DNA of 36,763 nt, from positions 1 through 36,763 of the IMG/VR virus record IMGVR_UViG_3300001242_000009. One strand, given 5' to 3'. The DNA is from a virus. Of this stretch, positions 1-8,407 are shown piece after piece (the stretch's first letter is position 1; each line of letters starts with the position of its first letter). The position numbers and the translations under genes were made by a program. A model generated the notes under the pieces. The model searched no databases and was not told the origin of the DNA. It was given only the letters and a program-made list of their open reading frames with translations.

Positions 1-60
1 TACCCTGCAAGCCGTGCTTATTAACTATTGCAGTCGGCGTGTTGGTCTTAATGCTCCCGC
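1..60. repeat. Left copy of the 60-bp terminal direct repeat (circle closure)
   Basis: Bases 1-60 are identical to bases 36704-36763. The repeat lies inside the tape measure reading frame, which stays open across the join. It is therefore best read as assembly overlap of a circular or circularly permuted genome, not as a physical terminal repeat. Confidence 0.95.
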
Positions 61-2698
61 CGTTGGCGAACATCGGAACATCCAAGTCTGCACCGGCATC
101 CAAGCCCAACAATTCGTTAATCTCTTTTGCCAATCTGGTAGTGTTTAGTAATGTTTCCAGCGGCAATTCCTCTGCCGGACGAAGTAGATTTTCGTTCTGT
201 ACAATCAAATTTCTTAGTCCCTGGATTGTGCCTTGCAGCTCAACTATCTTTGCTTGCAGTCCCATTTCTCCATAGAGTATTTCATCCGCCGTGGAGTAGC
301 TTGTTCCATATTTTTCATTAAATGCCGCTAAGTCACCAGTATTTCTAGCAGTTTTATAATCTTTTTGTCGTTGAATACCGGCCTCAAGTTCCGGCTGTTT
401 TTGTGATATTTCCTTTTCAGCGTCGGCAATGGCTTTTTTATACGTATCGATATCTTTTATGTTTACTGACTGCAAGTCTTTTAATAATTTTTTCAATCCT
501 TGCTGTATCGTCGTTCCTGAAGACAGTTCTAACGCTGATAAAAATCTTTCAGGGATAACATAATCATTGCCAAATTGCGACTGTAATTCTTTCAATAAAT
601 CTATCTGCGTTTCTACCTTATCTCGTTCTTTGCCGATTTCATCTAGTGCTCTGTTTGTATTATCAACCATTTTCTGAAACGATTCTTGCGCAAAATCTGC
701 TACAGTTTTAGTCTTAGAATTGCCTAATATCCCTTGCACCAGGGAAGTAACCCCAGTTGTAATAAGACCCCCAACGGCTCCGGACACAAACGACCCCATA
801 GTATCCCCAAAAAGGCCCTTCATTCCTGAGTTAATATCCTTTAGAAATCCATCCGGCGACATAAAGGATGTATTGATTAACTCCTTGATACCATCCCGAT
901 AATCTACAGCAAACCGGTATCCGGTTTTGTACAAGTCTTCTTCAAGTTCTTTTTTCTTCTTCTGTGAATCTTCCCATGCTTTTAGCTGTTCTTCCTGAGA
1001 ATCAATTACAGCCTCGATTACATCTTTTTCGTGCTGCTCTCTTTGCTTTTCTGCATCTTCAAGAAACTTCTTCTCTTCCTTTTCCTGCTCGTCCCGGTGT
1101 TTTGCCAACAGATTATTTATTTCAGTTAAAAGTTTTTTTCTTTCATCTGCTGACAGCTTATATTTTTTGCTAAGTTTTTCCAGTAAGTCAGCTTCTTCTT
1201 TGGCATTAACATCCCGTGTCTTTTTAATTAGTGACAACTGGTAATCATATTCATCCTTCACTTTCTCATAAGTGTTTTTTGTATCATCCTGTATCTGTCC
1301 ATTTGTCTGCTCAGTACCGGTTATTATTTTTGTATTAGTTTCTTTGCTCTGTTTGACAACAAAATCATGGTATAACGTCTGCTCTTTTTTAAGCTTATCA
1401 AGGTTGTGCTGTGCGGTTTTTAATCTTTCTTCTGCTGCTTTTTTTGCATCCCCGGAAAATGTTTCTGCCTGTGCTTTCTGCCAGTTCACTTCTTCTAATG
1501 CAAGCTGTTTTCTTTCCTCCAGGTTAACTCCATACCGCTTCAAACTTTCTTCATCTTTTTTCGACAAATAATCATAGTATTCTTTTATTTTGGCAGTGGT
1601 AAAAACTTCCTTTTGCTGTGTACCGATAACAGCCATTAACCTATTCAATACATCAATAGCACCGTTAACAGCAGGGCTTAATTTTTCGATGAATTCTTTT
1701 GATAGCCTGCCAACATTGTTTTTAAATATCTGTATTTTTGCAGACATATTATCCATCTGCATCTGAAACGCTTCATCAGTAGCACCGAAAGACTCAGCAA
1801 CCCCGTTTTGTACTTCTTTTACTTTCTGGAATCCGTCTGCCGATAACGCAAGGACTCCGTTAAGAGCTTCTACCTGTCCGAACAGTTTTGCCATCTGCTC
1901 TTTATTCCCGCCAGTGGACCTGACCACATCTTCAAGTACACCGTTCAGCCCATTGGCTTGCAGTGACTGAGAGTTGAACTGTATTCCGAGTCCTGCCGCC
2001 AAGTCCTGCGCTTCCTTAGTCGGCTTAATTATCGACGATATTGCACCCCTGACAGCAGTAACAGCCTCCGCAGTACCTAATCCCTTAAGAGTTAAGGTTG
2101 AGACAGTGCCTAATAATTCATCAAGACTAATCCCTGCAGCTGATGCAATCGGCGCAACCTTACCAATCGCCCCGGACAACTCGGCAATGGTGGTTTTGCC
2201 GAATTTCTGGGCCATAAAGAATTTATCCGACACGTCGGTTACTTCATCGGCCCTCATACCATAAGCGTTAATTACACTGGTCAATCCATCAACTGCGGTC
2301 TTAGTATCCGTTACACCTGCCGTTGCCAGTTTTGCGGCTTCTTCCAAAAACATTGTCGCATCTTTAGCGTCCACTCCAGCCGATACCACATCAAACAACG
2401 CCGAAGACAAATCATCTACTGCCTGCGGTACTCTGGTTGATACATCAAGGACAGCATCACCATATTTTTTGATATCTTCCCGGGAACCGTTGAACAAATT
2501 AACAACGTCTGTTATTTTGGTTTCGAACCTGGCAAAATCCAATATTGCTACACCAACAGCAGCCGACAAAGCAGCAATCGACAGCCTCGATGTCAGCATG
2601 TTTTTTATAGACGTGCCAAACTTACCGCTAACGGTATCCATCTGCTTGGAGAACTTATCAACAAGCTCTACAATTATTGACGATTTTTGTTCTGCCAT
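1..2698 (-). CDS. Tail tape measure protein (N-terminal 899 residues; continues at 36704)
   Basis: The protein starts at the ATG at 2698 (MAEQKSSIIVELVDKFSK) and reads open to base 1, then continues at 36704 down to the TGA at 36537, giving 954 residues. Tape measure proteins set tail length and are ejected ahead of the DNA. The N-terminal third is Ala/Gly/Val-rich and resembles the TP901-type tape measure domain. The middle (about 380-560) is strongly charged, Lys/Glu-rich and likely coiled coil. A second coil region precedes the C-terminus. It lies downstream of the tail tube gene and a small membrane-protein gene and overlaps the latter by 25 bp. Size, composition and position make the call firm; no lytic domain was seen. 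Confidence 0.9.
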   Translation of the reverse strand, partial: MAEQKSSIIVELVDKFSKQMDTVSGKFGTSIKNMLTSRLSIAALSAAVGVAILDFARFETKITDVVNLFNGSREDIKKYGDAVLDVSTRVPQAVDDLSSALFDVVSAGVDAKDATMFLEEAAKLATAGVTDTKTAVDGLTSVINAYGMRADEVTDVSDKFFMAQKFGKTTIAELSGAIGKVAPIASAAGISLDELLGTVSTLTLKGLGTAEAVTAVRGAISSIIKPTKEAQDLAAGLGIQFNSQSLQANGLNGVLEDVVRSTGGNKEQMAKLFGQVEALNGVLALSADGFQKVKEVQNGVAESFGATDEAFQMQMDNMSAKIQIFKNNVGRLSKEFIEKLSPAVNGAIDVLNRLMAVIGTQQKEVFTTAKIKEYYDYLSKKDEESLKRYGVNLEERKQLALEEVNWQKAQAETFSGDAKKAAEERLKTAQHNLDKLKKEQTLYHDFVVKQSKETNTKIITGTEQTNGQIQDDTKNTYEKVKDEYDYQLSLIKKTRDVNAKEEADLLEKLSKKYKLSADERKKLLTEINNLLAKHRDEQEKEEKKFLEDAEKQREQHEKDVIEAVIDSQEEQLKAWEDSQKKKKELEEDLYKTGYRFAVDYRDGIKELINTSFMSPDGFLKDINSGMKGLFGDTMGSFVSGAVGGLITTGVTSLVQGILGNSKTKTVADFAQESFQKMVDNTNRALDEIGKERDKVETQIDLLKELQSQFGNDYVIPERFLSALELSSGTTIQQGLKKLLKDLQSVNIKDIDTYKKAIADAEKEISQKQPELEAGIQRQKDYKTARNTGDLAAFNEKYGTSYSTADEILYGEMGLQAKIVELQGTIQGLRNLIVQNENLLRPAEELPLETLLNTTRLAKEINELLGLDAGADLDVPMFANGGSIKTNTPTAIVNKHGLQG

Positions 2699-2892
2699 GA
2701 TTTATGCCATTTATCTTTCTTATATTTCCAAAACATAGATACATGCTGAACAGTGCGAATTTTCCACATGTTCCACAGAGTAAGAACTAACAGACATACC
2801 GCAAAATAGAGGATTCCCGGCACGAGTCCCTTACTCAGTGCCAGGACAAAAAATCCACCCCACAAAATAACCGGTTGCAATTTAGACGGCAT
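2674..2892 (-). CDS. Small two-helix membrane protein between tail tube and tape measure
   Basis: This 72-residue protein starts at the ATG at 2892 (MPSKLQPVILWGGFF), 11 bp inside the end of the tail tube gene. A longer frame exists but would start deep inside that gene. Two hydrophobic stretches (about residues 8-21 and 25-41) are followed by a very basic, aromatic C-terminus rich in Lys and Trp. In most siphophages this slot holds the tail assembly chaperones (gpG/GT), which are soluble; this protein looks membrane-bound or very hydrophobic. The function is unknown. A short chaperone or a membrane-targeted tail factor are possibilities I cannot separate. Confidence 0.65.
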   Translation of the reverse strand: MPSKLQPVILWGGFFVLALSKGLVPGILYFAVCLLVLTLWNMWKIRTVQHVSMFWKYKKDKWHKSWQNKNRQ

Positions 2893-3904
2893 AAACGCCA
2901 CTCTCGCTATTCTTTGATTTGATTGTGATTGTTTTACCTGCCGTAGCATTCCGGTACGCATGTACAGAACAATCCATTGTTAACCTGTTTGCTGAATTAA
3001 GCTCAGGAGGACCACTTTTAAACTCGACTTCATACAACCAGAATTCCGTTGAATGAACGCCGCTGTCAGTTCCAGCAAGAAGGGTATGCGTTAACTTGAT
3101 TTTCATAGCGGCCCGGGTTTTATTCAGCCAGTAGTTATACATGGTCAAATCGTTTTTCAGTGAAAACCGGAAATCAAAATCAACCATCAGGTCACCAAGT
3201 GTTCTACCGGAAAAATATTGTGTTGCTGATTGTCTGTCCGGGACCAGTTCGACGCCGTTCTGGATGTTCAAAGAACCGGAAATAAAATCGATTGCAGCAG
3301 TGTTATCTATATCAGCACCCAATTCCACGTTCACCATCCAGCCCTCATACGCCTGATCTTCTCCATAGGTTGGAGAACCCAGTGTTCCGCTAAGTTCCTG
3401 CTTGATACCAATGCCGGTATAATCAACAGTGCATTCCCCTGATTCTGGGAAAGTGAACACTGCACCAGTCATGAAATTACCTACAAACTTATGGTTAAGT
3501 GTGGCATCAGGACCGCCCAGAAACTTTTCCAGTGTAAAACCGTTTTCAGGGTACGGTGCTAATTCTGTCGGCTCATCAAACGTATGCAGAAAACCAACTC
3601 CGGCACTCCCTGTAACCGCGTTGTTGTTTCCCAACAGATAAGCAAACCCTATACCGCTGGTAAGCTCATTCGGAATCATTATTGCAGGAATAGAACCACC
3701 TGCCTGTCTTCTACCTCTTACACTTATCTGCTGCCCTCTGTTTTTTCTGATACCATCAGAAATATAATTGTAGTCAGGTTCCTGCAGCTTATAATCTACA
3801 CTCGGCCTAACTGTCATGAAATGAGTAGATGGAACCGCAGTCAATAATGCTGTCTGTTTCCCTACGCCGATAAATCCCTCTCTACCTTCAACATATCTGG
3901 TCAC
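2882..3904 (-). CDS. Major tail tube protein
   Basis: The 340-residue protein starts at GTG 3904, with AAAGGGGG 9 bases upstream. It is rich in Gly, Thr, Asn and Asp, with alternating beta-strand patterns and no signal peptide or membrane segment. It has the size and sequence character of siphophage tail tube proteins, which stack as hexamers around the tape measure. It lies two genes upstream of the tape measure gene and follows two small acidic-tailed genes. The assignment rests on position and composition. An immunoglobulin-like or receptor-contact C-terminal addition is possible at this length but was not recognised. Confidence 0.75.
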   Translation of the reverse strand: MTRYVEGREGFIGVGKQTALLTAVPSTHFMTVRPSVDYKLQEPDYNYISDGIRKNRGQQISVRGRRQAGGSIPAIMIPNELTSGIGFAYLLGNNNAVTGSAGVGFLHTFDEPTELAPYPENGFTLEKFLGGPDATLNHKFVGNFMTGAVFTFPESGECTVDYTGIGIKQELSGTLGSPTYGEDQAYEGWMVNVELGADIDNTAAIDFISGSLNIQNGVELVPDRQSATQYFSGRTLGDLMVDFDFRFSLKNDLTMYNYWLNKTRAAMKIKLTHTLLAGTDSGVHSTEFWLYEVEFKSGPPELNSANRLTMDCSVHAYRNATAGKTITIKSKNSESGVYAV

Positions 3905-3918
3905 GATAACAACCCCCT

Positions 3919-4128
3919 TTATTCCTCTTTTATTTCCGGTTCAACAACCGGTTCCGGCTTCTTTTCAGCCTGTTTCTGTGCTTCCTTTGCGGACTGTTCT
4001 GCCTGGAACTGGTCCAGTGTTAGCAGTTTAGCCAGTGCGCTTATCATCCAATTCGATGTTTTATATGGTAGCTCTTTTAAGTCTCCGTGCATTGCCTGAA
4101 CCAATTCGCCATCGATTACATACAACAT
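3919..4128 (-). CDS. Small acidic-tailed protein before the tail tube gene
   Basis: This 69-residue protein starts at ATG 4128 (MLYVIDGELVQAMHGDLKEL), with AAAGGGG about 9 bases upstream. A longer frame would overlap the preceding gene and lacks a ribosome site. The N-terminal half looks folded; from about residue 40 it becomes an Ala/Gln/Lys/Glu-rich helix ending in a Pro/Glu tail. It forms a pair with the next gene upstream (4142-4357), which also ends in a charged low-complexity tail. Function is unknown; minor head-tail or tube-associated factors, or displaced tail chaperones, would fit the position. Confidence 0.7.
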   Translation of the reverse strand: MLYVIDGELVQAMHGDLKELPYKTSNWMISALAKLLTLDQFQAEQSAKEAQKQAEKKPEPVVEPEIKEE

Positions 4129-4141
4129 ACTAATTACCCCT

Positions 4142-4357
4142 TTACGCTTTGCGTTTTTTCTTCGGAGATTCTTCCACAATCTCCGTTACTTCCTGCACCT
4201 CTGCCGGTGCGTCCTCTTTCACCAGTTCGAACCCCTGAGCAAGCAGGCTATGTACAATCCTTTCCGGTACATCTATCGGAATATTCGGGAATGCTTTTCG
4301 TCCTATGTCCTCTATCGTTCTCGGCTGACAATATTTTGTGAGAATAATTTTCACCAT
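4142..4357 (-). CDS. Small protein of the neck/tail region, unknown function
   Basis: The ATG at 4357 (MVKIILTKYCQPRTIEDIG) gives 71 residues; AGGTG lies 6 bases upstream, and a GTG three codons earlier is an alternative. The first 50 residues look globular. The tail is acidic, rich in Glu/Val/Ala, and ends in a basic cluster (PKKKRKA). It sits between the DUF115 gene and the 69-residue gene, in the same direction. The similar build of the two neighbours (short folded head, charged tail) suggests they work together, but I do not recognise the family. Confidence 0.7.
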   Translation of the reverse strand: MVKIILTKYCQPRTIEDIGRKAFPNIPIDVPERIVHSLLAQGFELVKEDAPAEVQEVTEIVEESPKKKRKA

Positions 4358-4373
4358 TGTTTTCACCTGCCTT

Positions 4374-5288
4374 TCAGTATTTGCTTAAAGAATCTTTCAG
4401 CGGGATATCAAAGATTCCCCCGCCAGTACAATTAACAATTTTGTCATGAGCCTGTTTATGGTTTACATAATCCGCTGCATACTGGGCATATTGATAGAGG
4501 TTGAAGGTTATCAAGGCATCATTGCCGTTAATGTCCTTTGTCGGCGTTGCGTTTTCTTGTGGCATTGCATCAGTATCCGGGTAGTACCGGTCACGATAAA
4601 AGCTGTAATCATACCCGGCAAGTAACAGTTTTCTTACTCCAAAAATATCCAGTGCAACGGTAATCAGGCAGTTGCCAACACACCCGCCAAAATTAATGAC
4701 ATCAATAATGCCGGTATGTTTGATAATAGCCAGATGGCTTTTGAACCGCTCGGCTGATACAAAGTAATATACTTTCTTCCCGCCCCGTTTCACAAATTCA
4801 CTTACGTATTCATGATTTGCTCCGACATGCGCTATCAGTATAGTGTTTTCGTTGACCACATCCGGTATATGCTGAGCAGATATATTCACATCACAGGTGC
4901 ATACCACGTCCGGAACTATCCCTTTTTCGTCCAGCCACCGATACCCACGGTCCACTGCAATGATTTTGTACTTATCCTTGACTCGTATCAGTTCATCAAT
5001 GTTGTTCCGGAGTGAGGGTCCAAAACTCACCGCTATAGCCGTTTTTGCTTTCCACCTGCCAAGCAAATCCTTAAGGTCACCATATTCAATTTCAATATTC
5101 TTTGACGCATTAACAAGCTGTTTTGGCAGTATCGCCTTGATAGTATCCAGGCTGTGTTTGTCGGCTACCAGTTTTTGTATGGTCCTCTGATACTGCCGGG
5201 GATATGACAGCCGTAAGGTTACATCATTCTGCAACCTGGTTATCTGCCTGTCATAGTATGTTTGCATCTGGTCAAGCGTCATTCGCAT
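4374..5288 (-). CDS. DUF115 / MptE- and Maf-like protein (possible glycosyltransferase) in the tail module
   Basis: 304 residues from ATG 5288, whose A overlaps the TAA of the upstream gene (TAATG). Residues 1-65 are helical and charged. The core has DUF115 hallmarks: AVSFGPSLRNNIDEL (86-100), IIAVDRGYRWL (109-119) and IVPDVVCTCDVN (124-135). The family includes the archaeal pterin kinase MptE and bacterial Maf proteins, which transfer pseudaminic or legionaminic acid to flagellin in the cytoplasm. The phage copy lies among connector and tail tube genes, so it may modify a virion protein. A pterin-related or purely structural role cannot be excluded. Family call is fairly sure; function is inference. 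Confidence 0.8.
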   Translation of the reverse strand: MRMTLDQMQTYYDRQITRLQNDVTLRLSYPRQYQRTIQKLVADKHSLDTIKAILPKQLVNASKNIEIEYGDLKDLLGRWKAKTAIAVSFGPSLRNNIDELIRVKDKYKIIAVDRGYRWLDEKGIVPDVVCTCDVNISAQHIPDVVNENTILIAHVGANHEYVSEFVKRGGKKVYYFVSAERFKSHLAIIKHTGIIDVINFGGCVGNCLITVALDIFGVRKLLLAGYDYSFYRDRYYPDTDAMPQENATPTKDINGNDALITFNLYQYAQYAADYVNHKQAHDKIVNCTGGGIFDIPLKDSLSKY

Positions 5289-5770
5289 TATGCGCCCTGC
5301 CTATTTCCGATAGTAAAATACGGCGCCGGTGCCGTAACGATAACCGGAGTTATCAGACTATCTTGATACTTTTCAGGATTTTCAACCCTGATTTTGATTG
5401 ATTCCCGGGCATATCCTGCCATCTGTGGGTCAATTTGGCCGGCAGTGTTTTTCTCCAGTACATCAAGGAATTTCTCCATCCAGTACAACCAGCCGGTTTC
5501 GGTATCGATATTGAAATACAGGTTGTTTTCGTCCGTGTCGGACAACCCGTATCTGGTATAAATAGTAAACGACACATCACCAGACTTTTGATTGTTTCTT
5601 GCCCGTTCGCCCAGTTCTTGTATGTCCAGTTCAATAACTACGGACTGGTAATCATCTATCTGGAGTATTTGAGTTCCCATGCCGAAATCAAGATGCTGAA
5701 TGTCCAGCGCTTCCCGTGCGGTATAGATTCGGTTATAAACTTCGTTAGCTAGATTAACGTATACGCCCAT
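5288..5770 (-). CDS. Head-tail connector / tail terminator-like protein
   Basis: This 160-residue protein starts at ATG 5770, overlapping the upstream TGA (TGATG); AAGG lies about 8 bases upstream. It is rich in beta-prone segments with a helix near residues 90-105. It follows the Gp6-like and Gp10-like genes, where siphophages encode the tail terminator that caps the tube before head joining. The translational coupling on both sides (TGATG before, TAATG after) supports a single assembly operon. The sequence itself is not diagnostic, so the call rests on order and size. Confidence 0.6.
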   Translation of the reverse strand: MGVYVNLANEVYNRIYTAREALDIQHLDFGMGTQILQIDDYQSVVIELDIQELGERARNNQKSGDVSFTIYTRYGLSDTDENNLYFNIDTETGWLYWMEKFLDVLEKNTAGQIDPQMAGYARESIKIRVENPEKYQDSLITPVIVTAPAPYFTIGNRQGA

Positions 5771-6351
5771 CACATAACCTTTCTAATAGACAATTCAACT
5801 TTGTTTTGTAGGTACTTTGACACACCAGGAACAACCCGCTTTGCAATGTCTTTTGTTCCCTTGAACCCGGGATGGTTTACTTTCTTTGCCATTGCAACAC
5901 CGGATTCCTGTGCTGCTATTTGGAAAGCTTCAAACGGTGAAAAATCGTCCTTCTGTGCCTGTTTGACTACCCGCCAAAACTTAGAAATTGCAGAGCGTTT
6001 TATCTGCGCTTTTGTGCTGGTTAATACGCTGTCATTAAGTGGTATTGTCAGGTATTTGCGTCCCGGCTTCGGTTTGATAACGTGAGGCTTGCTACCATCT
6101 TCCAACGCTTTCGCAGACGCCAGTGTGGAATATACTTCTTTTGACAACCTGCCAAGTTTCCTGTCACGGTAACTATTGGCAGTATTACCGCTGCGCCGTC
6201 TGACAGTTTCCTTGGTCCTGCGCAATGCAAAGATGGTTGTTTCGTTAATGTCCTTTTCCAGTAGTGGCAGCAACTTTGCCGGAGCCTGTGCCAGAAAAGC
6301 AGCCGTTTTCTCTGATTCTATAGATACTCTTAGCATATCCTGATTAGACAA
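5770..6351 (-). CDS. HK97 gp10-like head-tail joining protein
   Basis: 193 residues from a TTG at 6351, with AAGGA about 10 bases upstream; an internal ATG at 6336 is an alternative start. It carries the familiar signature of the HK97-gp10/minor tail Z-like group: an ALEDGSKPHVIKPK segment, a following strand with LTIPLND, and VNHPGFKGT near the C-terminus. These small basic proteins act at the head-tail neck. It overlaps the upstream Gp6-like gene by 8 bases and couples to the next gene through TGATG. Family membership is likely; the exact neck position is inferred from gene order. Confidence 0.8.
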   Translation of the reverse strand: MSNQDMLRVSIESEKTAAFLAQAPAKLLPLLEKDINETTIFALRRTKETVRRRSGNTANSYRDRKLGRLSKEVYSTLASAKALEDGSKPHVIKPKPGRKYLTIPLNDSVLTSTKAQIKRSAISKFWRVVKQAQKDDFSPFEAFQIAAQESGVAMAKKVNHPGFKGTKDIAKRVVPGVSKYLQNKVELSIRKVM

Positions 6352-6934
6352 TTTTCATCTTCCTTTTCCGTAATTCATAGGATACATATTTCGGGATATT
6401 GTCCCGGGTGACGTCTGTCTTCTGTCCCATAGCATCAATGTATGTTCTGGTTCCAAGGCCGCTCAAGACTTCTGCAATGGTGACACACAAAGCAACGATA
6501 TTATCAGGTACAGTTGCGTATCCAAATGAACCAGTGATAGCAACCCCGTACTGATAGTCGTCTGTGAAAGAGCTAACAGACTGAATGTAATTGTGTGCTA
6601 CGATGTAATCGATATTCTCGGTGATTGTTACATTATTGTTCTTAACTTCTGTTATGCTGATGATAGGCCCCGGGAACACGATTCGACGTCCAGTATAATC
6701 CATCTGAAGGCCGTTCGCTGACATTCCCATGCTGTATATCACTTTTTCTGCGTTAAGCGTTGTAACGTCATATACTGCGATATCTTCACGCCCAGTAATA
6801 GCAAAATCAATCATCCGGCTTGCCTGAGCCAGTGCTGATTCTATTGTCGCCTTTTTGGGGTCACTTGCCCCCTCTTTTGTCCGTCCGGTACGCTGCTGAA
6901 AATCTGTTAGTGTTGCATATACTTTGAGTGTCAT
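6344..6934 (-). CDS. Head-tail connector, HK97 gp6-like
   Basis: The 196-residue protein starts at ATG 6934 (MTLKVYATLTDFQQRTGR). A helical N-terminus with clustered Ala residues (ESALAQASRMIDFAITGRED) is followed by beta-rich segments containing FPGPIISITEV. The C-terminal helix lies in ALCVTIAEVLSG. This pattern matches gp6-type adaptor proteins that form a ring under the portal. It begins the neck gene run and directly follows the LamG protein gene (2-base gap). Assignment rests on pattern plus position. Confidence 0.75.
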   Translation of the reverse strand: MTLKVYATLTDFQQRTGRTKEGASDPKKATIESALAQASRMIDFAITGREDIAVYDVTTLNAEKVIYSMGMSANGLQMDYTGRRIVFPGPIISITEVKNNNVTITENIDYIVAHNYIQSVSSFTDDYQYGVAITGSFGYATVPDNIVALCVTIAEVLSGLGTRTYIDAMGQKTDVTRDNIPKYVSYELRKRKMKIV

Positions 6935-6936
6935 CC

Positions 6937-7983
6937 TTAGTTCCCTCCCCGCAAAAACTCGGTCATGTGCCTAATTTCCGCATCGCTCATGGCTCGGGGG
7001 TAGAGAAGGAAACTATATATTGTATCCAAATAATTTGTATTAGTTGCTCCTCCCCAGCCTAGATATAGATTATTAGAAGATTGGTTAATGTTACCAGTTG
7101 CTATTTTTGCAGATGTATCATACAGGACCCCATCACTATAGATGTGCATTTGTATATTTGCACCGTTATAAACAAAAACAAAAATGTAAACATCACCATC
7201 TACTAATGCTTTTGTTGAATCTAAATCATAAACTTGTGTACTTGTTCCTATTGATGCTCTTAGTTTCCCGGAAGTTAAGTGACTTAGCTTATACTGATTA
7301 TAAGAATTTTTTGCATACAAATACCTTTCAAGAACATCTTTTTTTGCTTTAAATTCAACGAATATAGTAATTTCGTTTCCAGAAAAATTTGCTATATTGC
7401 CACAATTAATATACTCACTCCCCGTTAACCTAATACCAATCCACCCAGCAGAGTACATATTCCACAGGGGCGTACCGTTTGTGGCGGTGTTGGTTACATT
7501 TGCAGTACTGGACAATGCGCCTGTTTTTGTGTTCTGGTATGCCAAAGACACAGGATTCCACAACCAAAGTATGCTGTCTGCCCTGCCGATTGCACTCCGG
7601 GGATTCGCCAGTAGTGCCTGTGCTGTGCTGTCGTCTGCGCTCGTTTCCAGGAAATAGTTAATATTCACTGCCGATGTAGGAGCAATCACCCAATTAGCAG
7701 CTACTTGTGAATAAGTTGGAGTAATCCCTCCCTGAAACACCAGCCTACCGTGCGTCTTCGGTATTGTTGAGGTAGAGGTCGTGCCGTTGAAGGCTCCGCT
7801 TTGTCCACCGGTGAAGGTAAGTGGTGTGCCGGTGCGGTCGTATAATGCGTTGCTGTTGCCGCTGTATCTCCACGCTGAATAGCCTAGCGATGCACCATCA
7901 AAAGGATACAGCTTTGTGTCAGCCATACCGGATACACTTAGCAACATAACGACTAACAATGATGTTAATAGCTTACTGGACAT
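6937..7983 (-). CDS. Exported LamG-domain (concanavalin-like lectin) protein in the head module
   Basis: 348 residues from ATG 7983, with GAGGTAA 7 bases upstream and an 11-base overlap with the preceding gene. Residues 1-21 form a Sec signal peptide: Lys4, a Leu/Val core, then SGMA before Asp22. Residues about 185-335 have a LamG/concanavalin A-like pattern ending in the typical IYSFLLYPRAMSDAEIRHM segment. LamG domains bind sugars or proteins. It is the last of three successive genes encoding signal peptides, placed where head decoration or head fibre proteins are normally encoded. It may decorate virions after export, or act on the host surface. The domain call is good; localisation is a prediction. 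Confidence 0.8.
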   Translation of the reverse strand: MSSKLLTSLLVVMLLSVSGMADTKLYPFDGASLGYSAWRYSGNSNALYDRTGTPLTFTGGQSGAFNGTTSTSTIPKTHGRLVFQGGITPTYSQVAANWVIAPTSAVNINYFLETSADDSTAQALLANPRSAIGRADSILWLWNPVSLAYQNTKTGALSSTANVTNTATNGTPLWNMYSAGWIGIRLTGSEYINCGNIANFSGNEITIFVEFKAKKDVLERYLYAKNSYNQYKLSHLTSGKLRASIGTSTQVYDLDSTKALVDGDVYIFVFVYNGANIQMHIYSDGVLYDTSAKIATGNINQSSNNLYLGWGGATNTNYLDTIYSFLLYPRAMSDAEIRHMTEFLRGGN

Positions 7984-8335
7984 ATTCTATTACCTCATAA
8001 TTGCCGGTTACGTCTGTTTTTATCCCGATTGATGTAACTCCTTTGAGATAAAAGCTGTCATTGTATCCTGCTAAACCGAACAGCTTGCGCCCCCCGTTTG
8101 CGGTTGGCACGGTCCAGTCACTGCCAACCTTAAAAGCTATTGCCCCGCTATATTGTGTGTATACCTCTGCATACACTGCATTTTTTGTTGGTGTGATGTA
8201 TATCCAGTTTGTATCTGTAGTTGCTCCCTTGGTAATCTTTTTAGGAGTCTGCGTCGGAAACGCCCCAAATGCCAGCCCATTAATTATTAGAGCCAGCACC
8301 GCCATAATCATTAATACGCTGGTAATTTTTTTCAT
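7973..8335 (-). CDS. Small exported beta-rich protein of the head module
   Basis: 120 residues from ATG 8335, with AAGGAG 10 bases upstream. Residues 1-24 are a clear Sec signal peptide: Lys2-Lys3, a long hydrophobic core and AFG before the mature part. There is no lipobox Cys. The mature part is about 95 residues of Thr/Gly/Tyr-rich beta strands (AIAFKVGSDW, KLFGLAGYNDSFYLKG), resembling a small beta-sandwich. It lies between two other genes with N-terminal export signals. A hairpin separates it from the upstream gene. Function is unknown; a surface or virion decoration protein is the best guess. Confidence 0.75.
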   Translation of the reverse strand: MKKITSVLMIMAVLALIINGLAFGAFPTQTPKKITKGATTDTNWIYITPTKNAVYAEVYTQYSGAIAFKVGSDWTVPTANGGRKLFGLAGYNDSFYLKGVTSIGIKTDVTGNYEVIEYVQ

Positions 8336-8358
8336 TGTGTTGTTCTCCTTGTTGATAA

Positions 8359-8382
8359 TAGGGGCCGGGAATCCAGCCCCTA
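8359..8382 (-). other. Intercistronic hairpin between two exported-protein genes
   Basis: A seven-base stem (TAGGGGC/GCCCCTA) with a ten-base loop lies between the stop of the 146-residue gene and the ribosome site of the 120-residue gene. There is no U-tract, so it is more likely an mRNA-stabilising or processing hairpin than a terminator. Confidence 0.5.
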
Positions 8383-8407
8383 CTTAAAATATATTCAATT
8401 ACTTATG

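Noticed and set aside
1-60. Physical direct terminal repeats as in T7-like phages
   Set aside because: The repeat sits within the tape measure gene and is only 60 bp; circular assembly overlap explains it, and HNH-TerS-TerL suggests cos packaging.
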